Source: Croceibacterium aestuarii
GTDB taxonomy: Bacteria > Pseudomonadota > Alphaproteobacteria > Sphingomonadales > Sphingomonadaceae
Reading direction: 5' to 3'
Assembly (NCBI RefSeq): GCF_030657335.1
Contig: NZ_CP131039.1
Span: forward strand, 2,434,501 to 2,498,500
Length of the DNA stretch: 64,000 bases
Position 1 is the stretch's first letter; every line of letters begins with the position of its first letter. The position numbers and the translations under genes are program-made. Below are positions 26,014 through 34,233 of the stretch, piece by piece. Under the pieces are notes generated by a model that was given only the letters and a program-made list of their open reading frames with translations, searched no databases and had not been told where the DNA came from.

Positions 26014-26646
26014 TCAACAGGTGTTTTTGGCCAACGCCTGGGCGTTGCTGATGTTGTTGTTCTGCCGGCCGCGCACGTTGAAGGCGCTTTCCTGATGGAT
26101 CCGGGTGGTGATCGGCAGGATCGTCGCGGAGATCAGCGGCTGGTAGTCGTAGTTGACCTCGACGAACATGACCGCCGTGCCCGAGATGGAGGTGATCCGG
26201 TTGGCCGCGGCCCCCATGCCCAGCTTGAGCGAACTGTCGTTGCGCCCGTCGTTCTCCTTGCCGTAGGCCGAGCTGACGGCAAGATCGCCCCAGCAGCGCT
26301 GCCAATTGATCACCTGCCCGTGCTTGTTGCCCTTCTTCTCGTTGTCCTGCAGCGAGGAGAGCACGATCCGCCCCCGGCTCTTGAAGTTCATCGACTCGCC
26401 GATCGAATTGGCCCCGGCGAAGACCTCGTAGATATTGGCCTCGTCGATCCCGGTGGTCACCCGCCCGGCGTTGTCCGCCACGGTCATCGCGATCTGGTTC
26501 ACTTTCATGTAGGCCATGGCGTAGTTGACCAGCTCGAGCCCGCCGAGGATCGCGAAGATCATCACCGGGGCGACGAAGGCAAATTCGACGAACGCAAGAC
26601 CGCGCTCGTCGCCCCGGATGCGGGTAAGCAGTTCGCGCATCGTCAT
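26014..26646 (-). CDS. TadE/G-like pilus-assembly protein
   Basis: A 210-aa protein with the TadE-type N-terminus: a short basic leader, then RGLAFVEFAFVAPVMIFAILGGLELVNYAMAY, a single membrane segment with the Glu typical of pseudopilin-like processing sites. The rest is exported (NQIAMTVADNAGRVTTG..., ending NAQALAKNTC). ATG 26646 overlaps the upstream stop as ATGA. It is the last gene of a three-gene cluster; no Tad ATPase, secretin or prepilin peptidase gene lies nearby, so it depends on machinery encoded elsewhere. Confidence 0.85.
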   Translation of the reverse strand: MTMRELLTRIRGDERGLAFVEFAFVAPVMIFAILGGLELVNYAMAYMKVNQIAMTVADNAGRVTTGIDEANIYEVFAGANSIGESMNFKSRGRIVLSSLQDNEKKGNKHGQVINWQRCWGDLAVSSAYGKENDGRNDSSLKLGMGAAANRITSISGTAVMFVEVNYDYQPLISATILPITTRIHQESAFNVRGRQNNNISNAQALAKNTC

Positions 26647-27278
26647 GCCGGGGTTCCGCACACGACGGGCGGCGTCTTCTGGGTGCCGTAAGGCTGATTG
26701 CGGATCGCGGTCGACACGCTCATGTCGTAGTTCGAAGGGAAGCCGAGCAGACCGGCAACCGGGAACAGCCGCGGCATCGTGATCCGCGCGGTGTAGAACA
26801 CCACGTCGTTCGCGCCGCCGATGCCCGACTTTCCGGCGTTCTCGTCGAACTCGCCGTCCTCGTCGAGGTCCGAAAAGCAATCGCCCTGCGTCTCGTCGTA
26901 CTGGCCGTTGCCGTTGACGTCGGTCATCAGCTTCTCGGGACTGCCGATCCCGGTGAAGTCGAAATAGCTGCGCATGGTGATGTCGATCGTGGCGTTCGGT
27001 GTGATCGGATCGAGCGTTTCCTTGATCGTGTTGCGGACCCGCGCCTCGGTCGTCGCGCCGCTGGCAGTGAACGCCGGATCCTGCACCGCCGCCCGCCGCG
27101 CGGCGTCGTTCAAGGCGCCCTGCATCGTCGCGCGGATATAGCTCTGGTGGCCGAGGTCGAGCCCGCCCATGATCAGCATCGACAGCGGCAGCGCGACGAG
27201 CGCGAACTCGATGATCGCCGCGCCAGACCGCTCGGCGGCCAGGCGCTTGGCAAAGGCGCCGAGAGATCGGTTTCTCAT
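26643..27278 (-). CDS. TadE-like protein with two EF-hand-type loops
   Basis: A 211-aa pseudopilin-like protein: basic leader, then SGAAIIEFALVALPLSMLIMGGLDLG as signal-anchor, followed by NDAARRAAVQDP. The exported part contains two calcium-loop patterns close together: DVNGNGQYDETQ from Asp120 and DLDEDGEFDENA from Asp137, both D-x-[ND]-x-[ND]-G-x-x-D-E, with a Cys between them. This is unusual for a TadE protein and points to calcium-dependent folding. ATGA overlaps join it to the genes on both sides. Confidence 0.85.
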   Translation of the reverse strand: MRNRSLGAFAKRLAAERSGAAIIEFALVALPLSMLIMGGLDLGHQSYIRATMQGALNDAARRAAVQDPAFTASGATTEARVRNTIKETLDPITPNATIDITMRSYFDFTGIGSPEKLMTDVNGNGQYDETQGDCFSDLDEDGEFDENAGKSGIGGANDVVFYTARITMPRLFPVAGLLGFPSNYDMSVSTAIRNQPYGTQKTPPVVCGTPA

Positions 27279-28879
27279 CGCGTCAACCGCAGGTTGCCGA
27301 TGCCCTGGCCGATTTTCTCGAACACCTTTTCGAGGTCGTTACCGTCGCTGGTGTAGAATTGATCGGCGCTCGTCGCGCAATCGTCAATATCGTCCGTGTC
27401 GGTTACATCGAGCGCGATCACCCAGACCGTAATGCCCATCTGCTTGGCAACGTCGCAGGTGGAGTGGAAGCGATCGATATGCCGCTTGTTGCGCGTGCCC
27501 GACGTGCCCAGGCGCCTGGAATAGTCGTCTACACCATAAGCCGAGTAGAGCGTACCGCCGGTATCGAGCTTGCCGTCGGTCATGAAGACGATGTGCATGT
27601 TGACAGGCACGCCGTCGATTTCAGTGACATTATCACCCTGATTCCGGTTGTTGCCGGCAAAATACCCGGTTTGCGAAACGAAACGGGTTCCCCACAGCAT
27701 CCCGATGTCATGGTAAGTGCCTCCGGTCACCCTTGCAGTCGCGGTGTTGATCGCAGACTGGAAACTGGCCTCGCTGTCGTATTCCTGCAGTCTTACCGCT
27801 TCGGACGGGCAGCCGTCCTGGGATTCGCCTTCCTGAACGAAGGGATCGTACCGACCGTACTGCAGCGGCTCTTGGTTGCCCGCGTTGCCCGCGACGGTGT
27901 CGATGTCGGCCCGGGTGACATAGTCCCAGATCTGGAACGTGCCCGTCGAACCGACGCTCGGACGCTCTTCTATGCAACCATCGCCGCTGGTCCGGAATCC
28001 CTCGGTATTACCGGCCGCAAAGCCGTGCGCGTTGTTCCAGTAAGAATCGCTGATATGTACGGTCTTCGAACCGGTGTGTGCAAAACTGATGTTGTAAGTG
28101 TACTTGGTGTTGCCGTTCGACAGGCCCGCAGTCGGCTTCGCGTCGGAAGTCTTCCACTGGCAATTCCAGTATGAGTAGCCGTTCGAATCGCAGTATCGGT
28201 AGGTGTAGGTTCCGTCGACATAGGTCTGGTTGTCGAGGATGTCCTTGTTCTTGAGCGAGCGTGCGACATTGACTGTGTGCGAATAGGGCACGATGCCGTA
28301 GCGGGTCACCGAACCGTCGTCGTTGTCGAGGGCGCGATAAAGGCCCATCGCACCCGTGCGCAAACGGCTGATTTTCGAAGCGCCGCCTCCGCTCGGTGCG
28401 TCGTTCATCGAACCCGTCACGTCGAGGACGAGGACGATGTCATTGTGACCCATGTCGCGCGTGGCGTTGCAATCGACCTTCAGAGGAATGGTGGTGAAAC
28501 CGAAGATCCGCATGATCGAGGTCGGCACACTGGCGCTGGCCGTCCCGATCAACTGCGAGGAATTGTTTTTGTCCTGCACGAGTTCGAAGACGGGGGTCGC
28601 CACGCCGGCGGTCCCGTTGGGAAAATTGAATTGGAAGAACTTGTGGCCCTCGTCGTCGACACTCTGGTTGAAGTTGGAGCCCTGCATGAACTGGCGCGCC
28701 GCCAGCGCGCCCGCGTCGCAGGCGTTCTGCAATCGGCTGCGCGTCATGTAGGCGACACCGAGATCGAGCGCAGAGCCGATCAACGCGGTCAGCGGGATCA
28801 GTGCCGCGGCCGCGATTACGAGGGTATTACCCTTGGTGTCGCGGCGCAGGCGCCGCAGGAATTCACCCGATCCGAACAT
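27275..28879 (-). CDS. TadG-like protein with von Willebrand factor A domain
   Basis: A 534-aa protein: basic leader RRLRRDTKGNTLVIAAAALIPLTALIGSALDLG (TadE/G-type anchor; here the run is given in pieces as DTKGN, TLVIAAAALIP, SALDLG), then an exported region with a VWA domain. The MIDAS start is VLVLDVTGSMND and later conserved parts are IVFMTDGKLD and WVIALDVTD. A large insert rich in Tyr, Ser and Asn separates them. VWA-tipped pilus proteins commonly mediate adhesion through a bound metal ion. It is the first gene of the three-gene unit; ATG 28879 was chosen since longer starts lack a signal. Confidence 0.88.
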   Translation of the reverse strand: MFGSGEFLRRLRRDTKGNTLVIAAAALIPLTALIGSALDLGVAYMTRSRLQNACDAGALAARQFMQGSNFNQSVDDEGHKFFQFNFPNGTAGVATPVFELVQDKNNSSQLIGTASASVPTSIMRIFGFTTIPLKVDCNATRDMGHNDIVLVLDVTGSMNDAPSGGGASKISRLRTGAMGLYRALDNDDGSVTRYGIVPYSHTVNVARSLKNKDILDNQTYVDGTYTYRYCDSNGYSYWNCQWKTSDAKPTAGLSNGNTKYTYNISFAHTGSKTVHISDSYWNNAHGFAAGNTEGFRTSGDGCIEERPSVGSTGTFQIWDYVTRADIDTVAGNAGNQEPLQYGRYDPFVQEGESQDGCPSEAVRLQEYDSEASFQSAINTATARVTGGTYHDIGMLWGTRFVSQTGYFAGNNRNQGDNVTEIDGVPVNMHIVFMTDGKLDTGGTLYSAYGVDDYSRRLGTSGTRNKRHIDRFHSTCDVAKQMGITVWVIALDVTDTDDIDDCATSADQFYTSDGNDLEKVFEKIGQGIGNLRLTR

Positions 28880-29098
28880 GGAGGTTCCCCAACAGCTCCT
28901 TGGGTGACGCTGGTCCAAAAAACTGAAGATCGGGTTAAAATGCTTTGTTACCCGCCAAGTGGCCAAGCAAAGGATTCCCGGTCCTGAGGAATACTTTTCG
29001 CCGATCTTCGGGTCTTCGAAATCCAGTTCTTAAGATGGGCGGGGCAAGGTTCGGCTCCTCACCCGGAGCCCGAGAAATGACCCAGGTCAGCGCCGCGC

Positions 29099-29734
29099 TC
29101 AGGCCCCGCGCCGGACGCCGACGCCCCACTCCATCCAGCCGGCCCACTTCGGCATGTTGTCCATGTAGGTGCTGTCTGTGTTCGACAACTCGAAGCCGCC
29201 CTGCGCCACCGCGCCGGAAACCTCGCGGGTCAAATGACAGTTGCCCATCGCCCGCTTCCACAGCGGCTCGATCCGGCGTTGCCATTTGCGCGGGCCGGCG
29301 TCGGGCGATCGCCCGTGCTCGAGAAACAGCAGCTTGCCGCCCGGTTTCAGCACGCGCCTCAGCTCGCTCAGCACCTGATGCTGGTCGTCGACCGAGCACA
29401 GGGTGTAGGTGCACACCGCCGTATCGAAACTGGCGTCGGGGAACGGAATCGCCTCGCCTTTGCCCTCGCGGATATCGGCCTCCCACCCTCGGCCGCGCGC
29501 AGCCTTGCGCGCCTGTTCGAGCAGGGCGCCGTTGGGATCGAGCCCGGCGAAGGCCGTGACCTTCTGACGATCGTAAAACGGGTGGTTCAGTCCGCCGCCG
29601 CAGCCGATCTCGAATACCCGCCCCGTGGCCAGCGGCACCACGCGCTCGCGCAGTGCGGCGATCTTGGGATCGGCGCAGGCGCAGCCGATCATCTTCGGCA
29701 GGATCGTCTCTTCGTACCAGTATCGAAAGCCCAT
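29099..29734 (-). CDS. Class I SAM-dependent methyltransferase
   Basis: A 211-aa cytoplasmic methyltransferase of the Methyltransf_11 type: VFEIGCGGGLNHPFYD (motif I), FAGLDPNGALLEQAR, FPDASFDTAVCTYTLCSVDD and LRRVLKPGGKLLFLEHG. The overall pattern matches phospholipid or small-molecule methyltransferases; the substrate is unknown. ATG 29734 (MGFRYWYEE) fits the family N-terminus; the frame is open further upstream without support. Divergent from sdhB. Confidence 0.88.
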   Translation of the reverse strand: MGFRYWYEETILPKMIGCACADPKIAALRERVVPLATGRVFEIGCGGGLNHPFYDRQKVTAFAGLDPNGALLEQARKAARGRGWEADIREGKGEAIPFPDASFDTAVCTYTLCSVDDQHQVLSELRRVLKPGGKLLFLEHGRSPDAGPRKWQRRIEPLWKRAMGNCHLTREVSGAVAQGGFELSNTDSTYMDNMPKWAGWMEWGVGVRRGA

Positions 29735-29877
29735 TTGTTTCCTTCCCCGATCGAAAAGCACTGTCCTACATGCTGCGGAGGTGTTCAATGGCGCGGTGCT
29801 GCCGATTCCGCCCTTGCCCGCCCAATCTGCCGCGACCGTCATGGCGCTCGGGCTTCGCGAGGTGATTTTTCTTCCCC

Positions 29878-29900
29878 TGGACCGTGTAACACCCGGTCCA
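29878..29900. promoter_or_regulatory. Inverted repeat between methyltransferase and sdhB
   Basis: TGGACCG (29878-29884), a 9-base spacer, CGGTCCA (29894-29900): perfect 7-bp arms in the 251-base divergent region, 85 bases before the sdhB start. No T-run on either strand follows, so an operator is more likely than a terminator. The rest of 29735-29985 shows no gene. Confidence 0.35.
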
Positions 29901-29985
29901 TGTCTGTGAACTTCGCCCCCTTCGCCAAGGCGCGGCTTGCCCCAGCGGCTGGGATTGTTAGAGAGGCGGCGAAACGAGGAATCCG

Positions 29986-30765
29986 ATGGCCGAATTCACG
30001 CTCCCCCAGAACTCCAAGATCAACGGCAAAGGCCGCACCCACACCGCCGAGGGGGCAAGCCGGGTGCAGAAATTCAAGATCTATCGCTGGGACCCGGAAA
30101 GCGGCGAAAACCCCCGCTACGACACGTTCGAGATCGATCTCGACGATTGCGGCCCAATGGTTCTCGATGCGCTGATCAAGATCAAGAACGAGGTCGATCC
30201 GACGCTGACGTTCCGCCGCTCGTGCCGCGAGGGCATCTGCGGATCGTGCGCGATGAACCTCAACGGCAAGAACGGGCTCGCGTGCACCACGGCGATGGAA
30301 GACCTGAAAGGCGAGATTCGCATCACGCCGCTTCCGCACATGGACGTGGTCAAGGATCTGGTTCCCGACTTCACCCACTTCTACGCCCAGTACGCGTCGA
30401 TCCGTCCCTGGCTGCAGACGGTCACGCCGAATCCGACCAAGGAACGCCTGCAGAGCCCCGAGCAGCGCGAGCGGCTCGACGGCCTCTACGAATGCATCCT
30501 GTGCGCCTGCTGCTCGACGGCGTGCCCGAGCTACTGGTGGAATTCGGACAAGTACCTCGGCCCGGCAATCCTGCTGCAGGCCTATCGCTGGCTGGCCGAC
30601 AGCCGCGACGAGATGACCGGCGAACGGCTCGACGACCTCGAGGACCCGTTCCGGCTCTACCGCTGCCACACGATTATGAACTGCGCCAACGTCTGTCCCA
30701 AGGGCCTCAACCCGGCCAAGGCGATCGCCGAGACGAAGAAGCTGCTGGTCGAACGCCAGATCTGA
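29986..30765 (+). CDS. sdhB: Succinate dehydrogenase iron-sulfur subunit
   Basis: Complex II subunit passing electrons from the flavoprotein to quinone, at the inner membrane; 259 aa. The [2Fe-2S] ligands are Cys80, Cys85, Cys88 and Cys100 ([10 protein letters not shown]...LAC). The [4Fe-4S] and [3Fe-4S] ligands are in [16 protein letters not shown] and [14 protein letters not shown]. The ATG follows CGAGGAATCCG. No sdhA, sdhC or sdhD is adjacent: upstream is a divergent methyltransferase and downstream a thioesterase. Confidence 0.96.
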   Translation: MAEFTLPQNSKINGKGRTHTAEGASRVQKFKIYRWDPESGENPRYDTFEIDLDDCGPMVLDALIKIKNEVDPTLTFRRSCREGICGSCAMNLNGKNGLACTTAMEDLKGEIRITPLPHMDVVKDLVPDFTHFYAQYASIRPWLQTVTPNPTKERLQSPEQRERLDGLYECILCACCSTACPSYWWNSDKYLGPAILLQAYRWLADSRDEMTGERLDDLEDPFRLYRCHTIMNCANVCPKGLNPAKAIAETKKLLVERQI

Positions 30766-30772
30766 GCGAGAG

Positions 30773-31219
30773 GTGGCCCTCGAGGACGTCCTTAGGCCCT
30801 GCGAAGATCCGGACCATTCGGACTGGTACGAATGGCGCGTGCCGGGTCCTTTCAACCGCGACGTGATCGGCCGGCTGCTGGTGCGCGAGGAGGCTGACGG
30901 AATGGCTCGCACCCGGATCGTTCCCGCGCCGCACATGGGCAACGTCCACGGCATGATCCACGGCGGCGTCATCACTGCCCTCGCCGACGCGACGCTCTTC
31001 GCCGGGCCCGGACTGCTTACCAGACAGGACCTCGGCGCTTCGGTAACCGTCGATCTGTCGGTCCAGTTCATCGGCGCGGGAAGCATGGACGCGCCGCTCG
31101 ACGGTCTGGTCTCGATCCTGCGCGAAACCGGGCGGATGATGTTCTGCCAGGGCCGGATCGTCCAGGGCGAGAACCCCGTCGCCGGCTTCTCCGGCATCGT
31201 CCGCAAGATCACCGCATGA
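30773..31219 (+). CDS. PaaI-like hotdog thioesterase
   Basis: A 148-aa hotdog-fold protein of the PaaI/YbgC-like acyl-CoA thioesterase group; the family block is GNVHGMIHGGVITALADATLFA, with the expected catalytic Asp/Glu-type position in ALADA, and VTVDLSVQFIGAG as the next strand. The substrate is unknown. Start is GTG 30773, 7 bases after the sdhB stop; the stop overlaps zapE (ATGA), so sdhB, this gene and zapE form one unit. Confidence 0.85.
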   Translation: MALEDVLRPCEDPDHSDWYEWRVPGPFNRDVIGRLLVREEADGMARTRIVPAPHMGNVHGMIHGGVITALADATLFAGPGLLTRQDLGASVTVDLSVQFIGAGSMDAPLDGLVSILRETGRMMFCQGRIVQGENPVAGFSGIVRKITA

Positions 31220-32331
31220 GCGCCCTTCTCGCGCGCTATGACGCGCTCGTCGCCGCCGGCGAGCTCCAGCCCGATGCCGATCAGCGCGTCGCGGCCGAGC
31301 GGCTGCAGCGGGTGCAGGACGACCTCGTCGCGGCGCGCGACCCGGGAGCTTTCGCCCGCCTGTTCGGCAAAGGTCCGCGGCGCGTGCGCGGTGTCTACCT
31401 GTGGGGCGGCGTCGGGCGCGGCAAGTCCATGCTGATGGATCTGTTCGTCGCCACGCTCGAGATCGAGCGCAAGCGCCGCGTCCACTTCCACGCCTTCATG
31501 CTCGAGGTCGACCGCCTGATCCGCGAGGAACGAAGAAAGGAGACGGGCGACCCGCTCGCCCCGGTCGCCGCGCGCATCGCCGAACACGTCCGCTGCCTCG
31601 CCTTCGACGAGATGGTGGTCAAGAACACCGCCGACGCAGCGATCATGGGGCGCCTGTTCACCGCGCTGATCTGCCAGCAGAACGTGACCGTGGTCACCAC
31701 CTCGAACCGCCCGCCGGGCGATCTCTACAAGGACGGCATCAACCGCAGCCTGTTTCTGCCGTTTATCGACCTGGTGAAGAAGGAACTCGACGTGGTCGAA
31801 CTCGACGGGCCGACCGATTATCGCCTCGACCGCATCGCCGGCCTTCATACCTGGCACACTCCGCTCGGCGATGCCGCTACGGCGCAGGTGCGCGAGGCGT
31901 TCTTCCGCCTGACCGACTACCCGCCCGAAGACGCCGCGCACGTGCCTTCCGCCGACCTCGACCTCGGTGGCGGACGTACCCTGCACGTGCCGAAGAGCCT
32001 CAAGGGCGTCGGGGTGTTCAGCTTCAAGCGCTTGTGCGGCGAGCCACGCGGCGCGGCCGACTACCTCGCCATAGCCCAGTGCTACCACACCGTCATCGTG
32101 GTCGGCATCCCGGTCATGGGGCCGGAGAACCGCGACGAAGCCGCTCGATTCGTGACGCTGGTCGACACGCTTTACGAAAACAACGTCAAGCTTTTCGCCA
32201 CGGCCGCGGCGGAGCCCGAGAAGCTCTACCCGGCGGGCGACGGCAGCTTCGAATTCGCCCGGACGGTCAGCCGTCTCAAGGAAATGCAAAGCGATGCCTA
32301 CATGGCGCGCGGCCACGGTCTGGAGGCTTGA
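31216..32331 (+). CDS. zapE: Cell division protein ZapE (AFG1-like ATPase)
   Basis: AFG1/ZapE-type P-loop ATPase, 371 aa. Walker A is WGGVGRGKS at residues 64-71 and Walker B is CLAFDEM near 127-133; VTVVTTSNRPPGDLYKDGINR is the conserved sensor/arginine region. In E. coli ZapE acts on the late Z-ring, while the mitochondrial homologue helps turnover of respiratory complexes; its position directly behind sdhB fits either. Confidence 0.93.
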   Translation: MSALLARYDALVAAGELQPDADQRVAAERLQRVQDDLVAARDPGAFARLFGKGPRRVRGVYLWGGVGRGKSMLMDLFVATLEIERKRRVHFHAFMLEVDRLIREERRKETGDPLAPVAARIAEHVRCLAFDEMVVKNTADAAIMGRLFTALICQQNVTVVTTSNRPPGDLYKDGINRSLFLPFIDLVKKELDVVELDGPTDYRLDRIAGLHTWHTPLGDAATAQVREAFFRLTDYPPEDAAHVPSADLDLGGGRTLHVPKSLKGVGVFSFKRLCGEPRGAADYLAIAQCYHTVIVVGIPVMGPENRDEAARFVTLVDTLYENNVKLFATAAAEPEKLYPAGDGSFEFARTVSRLKEMQSDAYMARGHGLEA

Positions 32332-32399
32332 TTGGGCGCTCCCCACCCCCATCTTGTTCCTGTTCCGGCGACAACACCCCGCCGAGGTGGATTACCGAC

Positions 32400-33098
32400 A
32401 TGATCGACATTCGTCCGTTCGAGGACCTGGCGCACCGCGACCATGGCTGGCTCGACACCCGCTATCATTTCTCGTTTTCCGACTACATGGACCGCGAGCG
32501 CATGGGCTGGGGCCGGATCCGGGTGTGGAACGACGACACCATTGCCCCGCAGACCGGTTTTCCGCCGCATTCGCACGCCGACATGGAAATCATCACTTTC
32601 GTCCGCACCGGTGCGATCAGTCACAAGGATTCGCTCGGCAACGAGGGCCGCACCGCGGCCGGCGATGTGCAGGTGATGAGCGCCGGCAGCGGCGTGGCTC
32701 ACGCCGAGTACAACCTCGAAAGCGAAGCCACGACGCTGTTCCAGATCTGGATCCTGCCCGACAGCGCAGGGGGCGAGCCCGGTTGGGGCATGCGCGAATT
32801 TCCGCGTGGCGACCGCGCCGGACGCTGGGAAGTCCTCGCCAGCGGCAATCCTGAAGGCGACGGTGCACTGCCCATTCGGGCCGATGCGCGCGTCCTCGCA
32901 GCAAGCGTCAAAGCCGGCGAGACGGTGACCTACGAGGCTGCTCCTTGGCGCCACCAGTATCTCGTCGCCGTGGGCGGACGCATCCGCATCAATGGGCAAG
33001 AGGCGCAACCACGCGACGGAATCGCCATTACCGGCGAAGAAGCGCTCGCGGTCGAGGCGCTCGAGGATTGCGAAATAGTGATGGTCGACGCCCGCTAG
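32400..33098 (+). CDS. Pirin family protein
   Basis: Bicupin of the YhhW/pirin type, 232 aa. The first cupin carries the metal-binding pattern of the family in GFPPHSHADMEIITFV and HAEYNLES (His, His, His and Glu). Some bacterial pirins show quercetinase activity; the actual role is unknown. Start ATG 32400 is the only one giving a normal N-terminus (MIDIRPFEDLAHRDHGW). It follows zapE by 68 bases and converges on the RpfF-like gene with only 9 bases between stops and no visible terminator. Confidence 0.92.
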   Translation: MIDIRPFEDLAHRDHGWLDTRYHFSFSDYMDRERMGWGRIRVWNDDTIAPQTGFPPHSHADMEIITFVRTGAISHKDSLGNEGRTAAGDVQVMSAGSGVAHAEYNLESEATTLFQIWILPDSAGGEPGWGMREFPRGDRAGRWEVLASGNPEGDGALPIRADARVLAASVKAGETVTYEAAPWRHQYLVAVGGRIRINGQEAQPRDGIAITGEEALAVEALEDCEIVMVDAR

Positions 33099-33107
33099 GA
33101 CGCGTGA

Positions 33108-34064
33108 TCAGGCCGCCGCGACTCGCTCCTGCGCGCGCGTTAGACGGCTCATCACCTTGAGGTCCTGCTCGGTAAGCTGAATCGCCGCGTCGGCCCACAA
33201 TTCGACGATATCCTTGAGCTCGCGCAACTCGATCGGGCGCGTATGCTTCATCGCCTTGCGCGAGTTCACGAGACCCGGATGACGCCTTTCGCTGCGCTTG
33301 ATGAAATCGCGACAGGCCTTCGCGCCCTCGCCCGGTTCGGCAAGATAGCTGACGATGCCGAGGTCGTACATCTGCTCGGCGGTGTAAGTCTCGTTCGAGA
33401 GGATCAAGCGGTCCGCCATCGCCGAGCCGAGCTTGCGCGAGAGGATCGCATGCGCGCCCATGCCGGGGAACAGGCCGAACAGGATTTCGGGGAGTCCAAA
33501 GGTCGCCCCGCGCTCGGCGATGATGAAATCGAACGACAACAACGCTTCGAACCCGCCGCCGAGCGCCGCGCCTTCAACGAGGCCGATGGTCAGCATCGGC
33601 AGGTCGAGCGAACGCATGTTGCGGTGCAGAATTTCGACGCAGCGGAAGCCGTATTGCGCCAGCGCCTGCCGGTCGCCCGAGCGGATCAGCTCCTGGAACA
33701 GTGCAAGATCGCCGCCGAAGCAGAACACGCCGGGTGCGCGGCTGCCAAGGATCAGATAGCGAAGGTCGGCCTTGTCGGTACCGAAATTGTTCGAAATCAG
33801 CCTTTGCCAAGTGTCAAAATCGCGAAGCATTGGCGGAGTAAAACTCGGTCGGCCTTTGGGACGCATATAGGTCCACAGGCTCGCCGTCTGGATATCGTAG
33901 TGACACTCTAGCTCGTTCATCAGGAAAAGCTGGGCGTCGATGTCGGCTGGATATCCAGCCGATGTAACCAGGTGCTCGTCGCCCCTACCAAACCCAATTA
34001 CCGAAGATTCCGCGTCCTGTGACACCGTATCGTCGTCTTCTATATGTCCGGACAAGCGGTCCAT
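33108..34064 (-). CDS. rpfF: RpfF-type crotonase (DSF signal synthase homologue)
   Basis: A 318-aa crotonase-fold enzyme closely matching Xanthomonas RpfF, which makes the diffusible signal factor (cis-2-unsaturated fatty acid) from acyl-ACP. Diagnostic blocks are FCFGGDLALFQELIRSGDR, LVEGAALGGGFEALLS, FGLPEILFGLFPGMGAH, TYTAEQMYDLGIV and the C-terminal LKVMSRLTRAQERVA. Both glutamates needed for dehydratase/thioesterase chemistry are present, Glu173 in GGGFE and Glu193 in GLPE, spaced 20 residues as in RpfF (E141, E161). The N-terminus is about 30 residues longer. No rpfC, rpfG or rpfB is nearby. It lies 169 bases behind the XrtA amidotransferase gene, with its own likely promoter. Confidence 0.85.
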   Translation of the reverse strand: MDRLSGHIEDDDTVSQDAESSVIGFGRGDEHLVTSAGYPADIDAQLFLMNELECHYDIQTASLWTYMRPKGRPSFTPPMLRDFDTWQRLISNNFGTDKADLRYLILGSRAPGVFCFGGDLALFQELIRSGDRQALAQYGFRCVEILHRNMRSLDLPMLTIGLVEGAALGGGFEALLSFDFIIAERGATFGLPEILFGLFPGMGAHAILSRKLGSAMADRLILSNETYTAEQMYDLGIVSYLAEPGEGAKACRDFIKRSERRHPGLVNSRKAMKHTRPIELRELKDIVELWADAAIQLTEQDLKVMSRLTRAQERVAAA

Positions 34065-34147
34065 TGCGTCCCCATTTCGACCCTGAACTGGCAGCCAGTC
34101 TTCTGGTCTTTCCGGAATCTAGGCTTGGCGGAGTCACGTTGGCAACG

Positions 34148-34199
34148 AATTATTTACCCTAATCCTCCGCAAGGCCGCCCTTGTCTCGTTTTGGGACAA
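34148..34199 (-). promoter_or_regulatory. Candidate operator/promoter of the rpfF-like gene
   Basis: TTGTCTC-GTTTT-GGGACAA (34181-34199): inverted repeat with 7-bp arms (one mismatch) and a 5-base spacer. Read on the minus strand, an AT-rich patch (TAAATAATT, 34148-34156) follows about 25 bases downstream and could serve as a -10 region, about 85 bases before the start codon. A repeat of the same design lies before the export-lipoprotein gene. The remainder of the 169-base gap holds no gene. Confidence 0.4.
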
Positions 34200-34233
34200 C
34201 AGGAGTGCTATTGCGGCCACACTCTAGGGCCGG

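Noticed and set aside
29053-29070. Hairpin GGCTCC/GGAGCC behind the VWA gene promoter region
   Set aside because: Six-bp stem without a T-run and no obvious gene end that needs it on either strand; probably chance.
29839-32352. An 837-codon open frame on the minus strand opposite sdhB, thioesterase and zapE
   Set aside because: It is antisense to three genes with clear family motifs; long antisense frames are common at this GC content, and the translation shows no recognisable domain.
33108-34064. Calling this gene a plain enoyl-CoA hydratase
   Set aside because: RpfF-specific blocks around both glutamates and at the C-terminus fit better than the general crotonase pattern, and no beta-oxidation genes are adjacent.
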